Source: Membranihabitans marinus (GTDB lineage Bacteria; Bacteroidota; Bacteroidia; Chitinophagales; Saprospiraceae). Taken from it: DNA of 64,000 nucleotides. Under the pieces are notes generated by a model that ran no database searches, was not told the origin of the DNA, and saw only the letters and a program-made list of their open reading frames with translations. The stretch is from assembly GCF_021729155.1 (NCBI RefSeq), contig NZ_JAJQYA010000001.1:186001-250000 (forward strand). The letters run 5' to 3'. Of the stretch, positions 39,750 to 47,717 are shown piece after piece. Each line of letters starts with the position of its first letter. Position 1 is the first letter of the stretch. The translations under genes were made by a program, and so were the position numbers.

Positions 39750-41417
39750 ATGAAAAAGCAATACATCACTCTGATATTAAGTCTATGGATGACTTTGGTC
39801 TACGGGCAAGAACGTTACTTGGAATACATTTTTGACGAAAGTGAAATATCGGTAACTCGAGATGTGGTTTATGGGCAAAATTTTTCAGCCCTACCCGTTC
39901 TCAACCCTCAAATTGGTCACACGCTTAAACTGCCTTTGATGGCAGATATTTATGCGCCATTGAATGACGACAATGAAAATCGTCCCATGATACTGTATTT
40001 TCATGCGGGCAATTTTTTACCCGTTCAAGTCAATGGGGGAGTCAATGGTACGACCAGAGATTCGTCTGTAGTTTTTGCTTGCAAACGACTAGCAAGATTG
40101 GGTTATGTCGTGGCATCAGTGGATTATCGATCCGGGTGGTTACCAACACATCCCGATCAATCTCTTAGAAATTTTTCCCTTATCAATGCCGCCTATCGCG
40201 GTGTTCAAGATGCACATACCTGTATTCGATATTTTAAGAAAACCGTGGCAGAAATGGGGAATCCATATGGAATCAATCCAGAGAAAATTGTACTTTGGGG
40301 TCAAGGTACTGGAGGCTATGTGGCTCTAAATACTGCAGCGTTGGATGACGCTGTGGAGATAGTGACGACTTCCTATCCGGAAGATAAATTTATCGGTAGC
40401 GATGCTATGGGAAATCCTGTACCCTTAGTTGCGGCATCCATTAATGGCAATATTTTCGGAACTACCAAGGGGGTAGCTCCGGCTGGTTATGCTTTTCCTC
40501 CGGCTGGAGATAGTCTGAGTACTATCAATCATCCGGGATATTCTTCAGAAGTACAGATGGTAGTGAATATGGCTGGTGCCATGGGAGATTTGTCTTGGAT
40601 AGATGAAAATACCCCACCCATGGTTCTTTTTCATGTCCCTTCCGATTTATTTGCTCCTTATGACTCTCGTGTATTGTTGGTGCCCACTGCTATGGATGCT
40701 CTGCCAGTAGTGGAAGTGCAAGGTTCTTATCTAATAGCGAAACGACTGAATGAATTGGGTATAAATGATATTTTTGATGGCATTGATGATGTGTATACCC
40801 AGGCCGCAAAGGACGCTTCTGCTAAAGCTCATAATATTTGGGCGACGGGAAGTAATCCCGAAACTCAAAATGGTCATGATTATTTTGAGGGTTTGTTCCC
40901 TTTTAATACCAAAATTAATGTAATTCAATCGGGTTCATTTTCAGGTACTTATCCAGATAGTGCTCCTTGGGATTTTTGGGATGTAGATTATTGGAGTGGA
41001 ATACCGAATAGCAATTTTGGAGGCGCGAGTTATCATCAATTGGTTTCTTTGTACAATCCCGATATGTCGAAAGAAAAATCATTGGCTTATATCGATACCT
41101 GTGTTTTTTATTTTGCACCCCGTGCTGTGCGGGCTCTTGATTTGGCAACTTCCAATACCGTTGCACTAACGGCTCAGGATGTTGGATTAAATATTTATCC
41201 CAATCCGGTATCTGCATATTTAAAGCTGACTACAGGGTTAGATTTTCCTATAGAAGGAGTAAGAATTTTTCAATTGGATGGCAAAGAAGTTTTGACGTTA
41301 AGGGGTATTAAGAGCAATGATTTAAAAATTGATATTGCCTCCTTAAGGTCAGGTCTGCACTTTGTACAGTTACAGACACATAAGGGTATAGTGGTAGAAA
41401 AACTTATTATTCAATAA
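39750..41417 (+). CDS. Alpha/beta-hydrolase-like T9SS cargo, nucleophile Ser replaced
   Basis: Carboxylesterase-type alpha/beta-hydrolase fold of 555 residues. Signal peptide 1-19 (LVYGQ). The oxyanion-region segment MILYFHAGNFLP, the strand LGYVVASVDYRSG and RGVQDAHTCIRYFKK are visible. The nucleophile elbow, normally GxSxG, reads GQGTG at 184-188 with Gly186 where Ser should be. The C-terminus (about 475-555, NIYPNPVSAYLKL ... KGIVVEKLIIQ) is a type IX sorting domain, so it is exported to the cell surface. It may be a non-catalytic binder or use another residue. It is cotranscribed with the receptor upstream and followed by a terminator. Confidence 0.85.
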   Translation: MKKQYITLILSLWMTLVYGQERYLEYIFDESEISVTRDVVYGQNFSALPVLNPQIGHTLKLPLMADIYAPLNDDNENRPMILYFHAGNFLPVQVNGGVNGTTRDSSVVFACKRLARLGYVVASVDYRSGWLPTHPDQSLRNFSLINAAYRGVQDAHTCIRYFKKTVAEMGNPYGINPEKIVLWGQGTGGYVALNTAALDDAVEIVTTSYPEDKFIGSDAMGNPVPLVAASINGNIFGTTKGVAPAGYAFPPAGDSLSTINHPGYSSEVQMVVNMAGAMGDLSWIDENTPPMVLFHVPSDLFAPYDSRVLLVPTAMDALPVVEVQGSYLIAKRLNELGINDIFDGIDDVYTQAAKDASAKAHNIWATGSNPETQNGHDYFEGLFPFNTKINVIQSGSFSGTYPDSAPWDFWDVDYWSGIPNSNFGGASYHQLVSLYNPDMSKEKSLAYIDTCVFYFAPRAVRALDLATSNTVALTAQDVGLNIYPNPVSAYLKLTTGLDFPIEGVRIFQLDGKEVLTLRGIKSNDLKIDIASLRSGLHFVQLQTHKGIVVEKLIIQ

Positions 41418-41494
41418 ATTGAAATTGGGATATTTAATGAAGGGTTATTAATTCCTAATAATGTAGAATTATTTATTTTAGTTTGTTAATGATT

Positions 41495-41533
41495 ATATGC
41501 CGTTGATCTTGGTCAACGGCATATTTAGTTTTA
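41495..41533 (+). terminator. Terminator after receptor-esterase operon
   Basis: A perfect 12-bp stem ATATGCCGTTGA / TCAACGGCATAT with loop TCTTGG, followed by TTTAGTTTT. It separates the receptor/esterase unit from the sulfatases; the rest of the 41418-41730 gap shows nothing else. Confidence 0.88.
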
Positions 41534-41730
41534 ATTACTATATATTTACCTAATGGTATATTTTGAAAGTTTATATAATTGTGTAATTTTAGGACGAAAT
41601 CCATAGTTGAGTATCAATTTCTTGAAATATTTTTTGATGTTGAAAATCAACTGGATTTGTAAGTTTGAGGTAAAATAGAACTATGGTATGGTCACGTGGA
41701 TCTAGTCTAAATTTTTTGATCTTTTGGAAG

Positions 41731-43200
41731 ATGAAATGGAAATACAGGTCTATTTATCTTGGGCTGTCGGTCTTCCTTTCATTGAATTATCAATGCTTCG
41801 CCAATAAATTTATTGACAATACCTCATTACTATCTCCTTCTAAGTTAGCAGATACTACATTATTACCCAATATTATATTGATAATGTCAGATGATCAAGG
41901 TTGGGGCGATGTAGGCTATCAAGGTCATCCCTATTTAAAAACACCCAATCTCGATAAAATGGCCGCAAACGGTGTAGTATTTTCTCGATTTTATGCGGGA
42001 TCGGCTGTTTGCTCCCCAACGAGGGGTAGTGTTTTAACGGGACGACATCCAATGCGATATGGTATTTGCTATGCAAATTGTGGTCATCTAAATAGAGAAG
42101 AAGTTACCATTGCTGAATTGGTTAAGGAAAAAGGTTATGCTACTGGTCATTTTGGTAAATGGCATTTGGGAACTCTTACCCGGGACGAAATAGATGCCAA
42201 TCGAGGGGGAAGGCCGGAGAATGATGAACATTTTTCACCCCCGTGGCTCCATGGTTACGACACTTGTTTTGTGACTGAATCAAAGGTGCCAACCTGGAAT
42301 CCCATGATTACTCCGTCGGCATCTGCAGGCGATGTGGGTTCAAGACTTACAGAAGGTCAACCTTTTGGTACGGCTTATTGGACTGGTCCGGGACAAAAAG
42401 CTGAAGGTAACTTAGAGGGAGATGATTCCAGAGTTATTATGGATAGAACAATTGAATTTATTGGTAATTCCATTAATGTTCAATCCCCTTTTTTAGCGGT
42501 AGTGTGGTTTCATACTCCGCATTTGCCGGTATTGACAGGTGAAAAATATCGTTCCATTTACAGTGATTTATCAGAAGATCAACAGCACTACTACGGCAGT
42601 ATTACCGCCATGGATGAACAAATCGGAAGACTGAGGGATTATCTCAAGAGCCGTGGTATCAGTGATAATACTATCATAAGTTTTACCAGTGATAATGGCC
42701 CAGAAGGAAAATCAGTTTCGGGCAGAACCCAGGGAATAACCAATGGGTTGCGCGGTCGAAAGCGGAGTTTGTATGAAGGTGGGATTAGAGTTCCCGGGAT
42801 ATTGGAATGGCCAAATAAAATAGATGGGGGTATTACCATTGATCAACCGTGTTCCACTTCTGATTATTTTGTGACCATAGCCCATATCCTAGATATTGAC
42901 ATTGAAAAATATCAAAGGCCATTTGATGGTCAAACATGGTTGCCCTTTTTGGAGGAGTCGGGCCAAGAATATGTCAAAGGACCAATATATTTTTGGCTTA
43001 GAGATCAAGTGGCTATCGTAGATCAGCGGTATAAAATATATAGTGAGGATGGTGGTCAAAGTTTTAAATTATACGATATCACGGACTTGGATGGGGAAGA
43101 GGATGAATTAAATCTTGATATTGAAAAACAGAATAGAATTCTAAAATGGAAGGCCTGCCATCAATCTGTGTTAAACAGTAGTCAAGGTGGGGATTATTAG
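41731..43200 (+). CDS. S1-family sulfatase
   Basis: Alkaline-phosphatase-superfamily sulfatase that hydrolyses sulfate esters. The formylglycine site CSPTR (Cys about residue 94 from this start) matches CxPxR exactly. Metal-binding DDQGWGDVGYQG near the N-terminus, KWHLG and TSDNGPEGKS are typical. I start at MKWKYRSIYLGLSVF because a signal peptide begins there; an upstream Met at 41683 would add 16 poorly supported residues. With the second sulfatase and the receptor unit upstream it fits sulfated-polysaccharide use. No formylglycine-generating enzyme is in the window. Confidence 0.92.
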   Translation: MKWKYRSIYLGLSVFLSLNYQCFANKFIDNTSLLSPSKLADTTLLPNIILIMSDDQGWGDVGYQGHPYLKTPNLDKMAANGVVFSRFYAGSAVCSPTRGSVLTGRHPMRYGICYANCGHLNREEVTIAELVKEKGYATGHFGKWHLGTLTRDEIDANRGGRPENDEHFSPPWLHGYDTCFVTESKVPTWNPMITPSASAGDVGSRLTEGQPFGTAYWTGPGQKAEGNLEGDDSRVIMDRTIEFIGNSINVQSPFLAVVWFHTPHLPVLTGEKYRSIYSDLSEDQQHYYGSITAMDEQIGRLRDYLKSRGISDNTIISFTSDNGPEGKSVSGRTQGITNGLRGRKRSLYEGGIRVPGILEWPNKIDGGITIDQPCSTSDYFVTIAHILDIDIEKYQRPFDGQTWLPFLEESGQEYVKGPIYFWLRDQVAIVDQRYKIYSEDGGQSFKLYDITDLDGEEDELNLDIEKQNRILKWKACHQSVLNSSQGGDY

Positions 43201-43225
43201 CAATAACTTTAAAAACGTAAATAAG

Positions 43226-44740
43226 ATGAAATATTATCTCTATATCTTTTTATTTTGCCTCTGCTGGGGATGTCAGTCTACAGAGTCTACAGTTGAAGAA
43301 AGTGTAAATTCTCAGCCCAATATTTTATTCTTATTTGCCGATGATCAGACCTATGCTTCCATACAAGCCTTGGGGAATCGTGTTATTCATACGCCAAATT
43401 TAGATCGGTTGGTAGCTAAAGGAACGACGTTTAGTCACGCCTATAATATGGGAGGATGGAATGGTGCAATCTGTGTTGCTTCTCGATCTATGATTATTTC
43501 AGGCGCACATATTTGGAGGGCGAAGCAAAAAGACGAACGGTGGAGACAAGGTGATAGTCTTGCTCTCAATCAGACTTGGGGCAAACTTATGGAAGCAGCT
43601 GGGTATAACACTTATATGTCTGGTAAATGGCATGTTCAAGCACCGGCTACTCATGTTTTTCAAACGGTAAGGCATGTAAGGCCTGGAATGCCAGGGGATG
43701 CATGGGGGAAGAAAGGCGGTGGTAAAAAAGTTGCTGAGGCCATTAAAAATGGTGGAGATGTTGCGGCAGCTATGCCCATAGGGTATAATCGACCATTGGG
43801 GCCAGAAGATATTTCGTGGTCAGCTTCTGATACAAGTTTTGGGGGATTTTGGCAAGGCGGTAAACACTGGAGTGAAGTATTGCGTGATGACGCATTGGAT
43901 TATCTCGATGATGCAGTAGGTAAAGAAAATCCATTTTTTATGTATATCGCATTCAATGCACCTCATGATCCTAGGCAGTCTCCACAAGAATTTTTAGACC
44001 TCTATTCATTGGATGAAATACCGGTTCCCAAGAATTTTTTGCCGGAGTATCCATGGAAAGAAGGCATTGGTGTGGGCCCTGGGCTGCGAGATGAAGCATT
44101 GGCTCCATTTCCTCGAACGGAGTATGCGGTTAAAAGTCATATAAAAGAATACTATGCTATTATATCTCATTTGGATCATCAAATGGGACTAATATTGGAT
44201 AAATTGGAAGCTTCCGGTGAAATGGATAATACCTATATTTTCTTTACTGCTGATCACGGATTGTCGGTGGGACATCACGGATTAATTGGCAAACAAAATA
44301 TGTACGATCACAGTATGCGTGTTCCAATGTTGGTCGTAGGACCAGATATCGAAGAAGGAAAAATTCTAAATCAGCAAGTCTATTTGCAAGATGTTATGGC
44401 TACTTCTCTCGAATTGGCTAAAATTAAAAAACCGGATTATGTGGAATTTCACAGTTTTGCCGATATTCTTCAAAATGAATCCATCCCTAGTCATTACGAT
44501 GCCATGTATGGAGCTTATATCGATGTACAACGAATGATCCGAAAAGATGGCTTTAAGTTAATTGTGTATCCAAAGATCAATAAGGTTTTGTTGTTCGATT
44601 GCGAGAAAGATGCAGAAGAAATGAATAACTTGGCTGAAGATCAATCTTATCAATCACTAAAACATGAATTGTTTCAGGCGCTTATAAAAAAACAGGCTGA
44701 AATGGGAGATGTGCTGGATTTAAGTGGGATTACATTGTAG
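43226..44740 (+). CDS. Sulfatase lipoprotein with CxAxR motif
   Basis: Second sulfatase-fold enzyme (504 residues from this start). The N-terminus MKYYLYIFLFCLCWGC is a lipoprotein-like signal. An upstream in-frame Met at 43187 would overlap the first sulfatase gene by 14 bp and adds no signal. The formylglycine region reads CVASR at about 83-87, with Ala in place of Pro. FADDQTY, KWHVQ and FTADHGLSVGHHGL are metal and catalytic blocks; FNAPHDPRQSPQ is conserved in family S1. It is cotranscribed with the first sulfatase. Substrate is unknown. Confidence 0.9.
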   Translation: MKYYLYIFLFCLCWGCQSTESTVEESVNSQPNILFLFADDQTYASIQALGNRVIHTPNLDRLVAKGTTFSHAYNMGGWNGAICVASRSMIISGAHIWRAKQKDERWRQGDSLALNQTWGKLMEAAGYNTYMSGKWHVQAPATHVFQTVRHVRPGMPGDAWGKKGGGKKVAEAIKNGGDVAAAMPIGYNRPLGPEDISWSASDTSFGGFWQGGKHWSEVLRDDALDYLDDAVGKENPFFMYIAFNAPHDPRQSPQEFLDLYSLDEIPVPKNFLPEYPWKEGIGVGPGLRDEALAPFPRTEYAVKSHIKEYYAIISHLDHQMGLILDKLEASGEMDNTYIFFTADHGLSVGHHGLIGKQNMYDHSMRVPMLVVGPDIEEGKILNQQVYLQDVMATSLELAKIKKPDYVEFHSFADILQNESIPSHYDAMYGAYIDVQRMIRKDGFKLIVYPKINKVLLFDCEKDAEEMNNLAEDQSYQSLKHELFQALIKKQAEMGDVLDLSGITL

Positions 44741-44836
44741 TGGTTTAAACTATATTGGTAATTCTTGAATTATTGGAACGGTAATTCTTTAATGATAAGT
44801 GAGATTATGGCGATTATATATTGATGATGCCATTGG

Positions 44837-45211
44837 TTAGGGTAAATGGGATTTAGGTGATGATTTTCGAAAGATGAGTATTTCTCGGTCTGAAAATATC
44901 ATCCAGCTAAAATCGTATACGTAGTTGTAAATTTTATTTCTACTATTTACATAATAGCCTGTAACATAGTTATAATTGAATTTTTTTTGGTCTAGCAATA
45001 TTCGTGTTACCTTCTTTTGTCTTATATTTTTTCCCATTAACTCAAGGAGGATGGATCGATTTCTGTGTAATATTTTGTCCGAAATTTTTGCTGCTTTATT
45101 GGTATCTCGCCTTAGGCTAAAATGATAGCGATTTTTGCATTGGATACTACAGAAAATTTTATCAATTCTACCGTGAAGAGGTGCTTTGCATATTTTACAG
45201 AGATTCTCCAT
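44837..45211 (-). CDS. Conserved small zinc-ribbon protein
   Basis: About 124 residues. It opens with a treble-clef/zinc-ribbon pattern: CKICKAPLHGR then FCSIQCKNRYH (CxxC...CxxxC). A basic helix (KAAKISDKILHRNRSILLEL) and an aromatic-rich C-terminal part (YNYVTGYYVNSRNKIYNYVY) follow. I recall proteins of this layout as common in Bacteroidota but know no function. I prefer the internal Met (MENLCKICK); an upstream Met at 45226 is also possible. A small dyad AATAATG-G-CATTATT (45239-45253) lies just upstream. It is the nearest gene to the 199-bp array, but any link is unproven. Confidence 0.75.
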   Translation of the reverse strand: MENLCKICKAPLHGRIDKIFCSIQCKNRYHFSLRRDTNKAAKISDKILHRNRSILLELMGKNIRQKKVTRILLDQKKFNYNYVTGYYVNSRNKIYNYVYDFSWMIFSDREILIFRKSSPKSHLP

Positions 45212-45444
45212 ACCATTAAAGTACAAATTATATTTTAAAATAATGGCATTATTGCTAGAAATATTTCATTTAAGTGTAAAATAGATAATTTATAATGAAT
45301 TTGTCAAGGTTTTATATTGGGTTGAAATGCAAAATCTTGGTGAGGAATAATGTTAATGAAGGGCATTTGAAAGAATAAAAGGATTGATTGGAATTTCGGA
45401 TTCCTATTTTATAATTTTCATAGCTCAAGGTAGAATATAGAGTC

Positions 45445-46868
45445 AACGGTTATTAACCGTTATTAACGGTTAGAGTATTTTTGTTTGTATAAATTATTAA
45501 TATATAGTAGTTTATGTCTGTGAAGTGTTTTAAGATTTTATTTAAGAAGGGGGATAATTGTCAAGAAAGGCAGGAGTCGCTATTTCTTGGACCGCCTTCT
45601 AAATAAAACAATTGAAAATATATTTTTAAAACAGAAATATGTATCAACGGTTAATAACCGTTATTAACGGTTAACTGATTTCGCCTGATCTATTGTGTTG
45701 ATAAATAGAGGTTTGAGGATGAATGAGTTTAATAATTTTCTTCAATTTAGGGTATTTGATTAAAAAATGTCTATAAAATTATTCAATCGAATATTGAACC
45801 TATGAAAATAAAAAAGCTCATGATTTATGGCAATATTAAGGGTCAACGGTTAATAACCGTTATTAACGGTTAACTGATTTCGCCTGATGTATTGTATTGG
45901 TAAATAGAGGTTTGAGGATGAATGAGTTTAATAATTTTCTTCAATTTAGGGTATTTGATTAAAAAATGACTATAAAATTATTCAATCGAATATTGAACCA
46001 ATGAAAATCAAAAAGCTCATGATTTATGGCAAAATTAAGGGTCAACGGTTAATAACCGTTATTAACGGTTAACTGATTTCGCCTGATCTATTGTGTTGAT
46101 AAATAGAGGATTGAGAAAGTAAGAGTTTAATAATTTTCTTCAAATTAGAGTATTTGATTAAAAAATGACTATAAATTTATTCAATCGAATATTGGACCAA
46201 TGAAAATCAAAAAGCTCATGATTTATGGCAAAATTAAGGGTCAACGGTTAATAACCGTTATTAACGGTTAACTGATTTCGCCTGATCTATTTTGTTGATA
46301 AATAGAGGATTGAGAAAGTAAGAGTTTAAGATTTTTCTTCAATTTAGGGTATTTGATTAAAAAATGTCTATAAAATTATTCAATCGAACATTGAACCTAT
46401 GAAAATAAAAAAGCTCATGATTCATAGCAAAATTAAGGGTCAACGGTTAATAACCGTTATTAACGGTTAACTGATTTCTCCTGATCTATTTTGTTGATAA
46501 ATAGAGGATTGAGAAAGTAAGAGTTTAATAATTTTCTTCAAATTAGAGTATTTGATTAAAAAAATGACAATAATATTATTCAATCGAACATTAATCCAAT
46601 GAAAATCAAAAAGCTCCTGATTCATAGCAAAATTAAGGGTCAACGGTTAATAACCGTTATTAACGGTTAAATGATTTCGCTTGATATATTGTGTTGATAA
46701 ATAGAGGATTGAGTAAGTAAGAGTTTAAGATTTTTCTTCAATTTAGGGTATTTGATTAAAAAATGACTATAAAATTATTCAATCAAACATTGAACCTATG
46801 AAAATAAAAAAGCTCATGATTTATGGCAATATTAAGGGTCAACGGTTAATAGCCGTTATTAACGGTTA
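45445..46868. repeat. Eight-copy 199-bp-period array of tripartite dyad sites
   Basis: A 28-bp core made of half-sites AACGGTTA, then TAACCGTTA, then TAACGGTTA (10 bp apart, alternating orientation) starts at 45445, 45646, 45845, 46044, 46243, 46442, 46642 and 46841. Intervals are 201, 199, 199, 199, 199, 200 and 199 bp. Copies 2-7 have identical cores; the outer copies differ by one base each. Six of the seven spacers are clearly homologous tandem copies (for example CTGATTTCGCCTGAT, AAAAAGCTCATGAT). The first spacer is unrelated in sequence yet 201 bp long. The array has no open frame of useful size; the flanks 45254-45440 and 46869-47012 show nothing recognised. Confidence 0.9.
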
Positions 46869-47012
46869 GAAGGTTTCTGCTTCTATATATTATTCATACA
46901 TAGATGATTATATGTGTTTCTGATTTCAAAAATTTTGGAATATGATAATATAATTGAAATGCCATGATTCTTCAAATTCAGCATTTTATACATTTTGTAA
47001 AAAATATATGAC

Positions 47013-47714
47013 TTATTCTAATGAACTTCTTGTTAGTTCAAATAACTGAGCTTCATGGTAGGGTGGAAATACGGTGTGAAATTGTTGATAAATTTCTTTT
47101 GGAATGCCTAGATCGGCTATATATATTTTTGTGGTATGAGCTAGGCTTTGTAGGATTTGCTTGGGAGCCGCTAGACTTATAACATGATGTGCTTTAAAGT
47201 AAGGATGATCTAATTCCTTAGTAATGCCTACTGGTAAATCTAATGAAGTCTTAATAGCTTTGGTTTTATTGGCTTTTTCAATGGCCTTTAATATTTTTTC
47301 TGGTAATGGCCGGCGTTGAGAAAATCCTAAGTAGCTGTCTACCCAGTGGTGGATTTGTGAAGGTAGGCCTACTTTTACACCAAATTTAATGGCTCGATCT
47401 AATTGCTTAAGCGGTAATGGCTTGTTGATGGCCATTGGCAAGTCTAAATATACAGTGTATCCCCATGCTTGCAATCTACGCGCCGCAACTAGGCCTCCAC
47501 CTCCATTGTTGCCATTCCCAACACCAATAAGGATCTTGTGATCTATAGGACTAATACTTGCTACTAATCTAGCTAAATGCAGTCCGGCATTTTCCATCAT
47601 TAGTTCAATTGGTAGTCCATAGTTTTCAACTGCAAAATAGTCCATCTCTTTAAAGTGTTCTAGAGATAAATATTCTCCTTCCTTCGGTTGGTATTTTGGA
47701 ATCCAAGTATTCAT
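47013..47714 (-). CDS. YjeF_N-domain protein, NAD(P)HX-epimerase-like
   Basis: A 233-residue Rossmann-like YjeF_N protein. The family repairs hydrated NAD(P)H by epimerising S/R-NAD(P)HX. MMENAGLHLARLV and VGNGNNGGGGLVAARRL (about 65-81) match, except that the canonical GNNGGDG has Gly73 for Asp. LDLPVGITKE replaces the usual LDxPSGLDxxTG. The dehydratase (carbohydrate-kinase-like) half that is often fused is missing. The gene starts 3 bp after the Rieske/glutamate-synthase-like gene, so they are coupled. The changed loop makes standard epimerase activity uncertain. Confidence 0.82.
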   Translation of the reverse strand: MNTWIPKYQPKEGEYLSLEHFKEMDYFAVENYGLPIELMMENAGLHLARLVASISPIDHKILIGVGNGNNGGGGLVAARRLQAWGYTVYLDLPMAINKPLPLKQLDRAIKFGVKVGLPSQIHHWVDSYLGFSQRRPLPEKILKAIEKANKTKAIKTSLDLPVGITKELDHPYFKAHHVISLAAPKQILQSLAHTTKIYIADLGIPKEIYQQFHTVFPPYHEAQLFELTRSSLE

Positions 47715-47717
47715 TTA

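Noticed and set aside
45445-46868. CRISPR array
   Set aside because: The spacing is about 170 bp and the intervening DNA is homologous from copy to copy, not variable. There are no cas genes.
45445-46868. Integron attC array
   Set aside because: Evenly spaced palindromes suggested gene cassettes, but there are no cassette ORFs, the core does not give GTTRRRY ends, and no integrase is near.
45445-46868. DnaA-box origin
   Set aside because: The core AACGGTTA does not match the DnaA box TTATNCACA, and no dnaA or dnaN gene is near. An unusual origin is not excluded by sequence alone.
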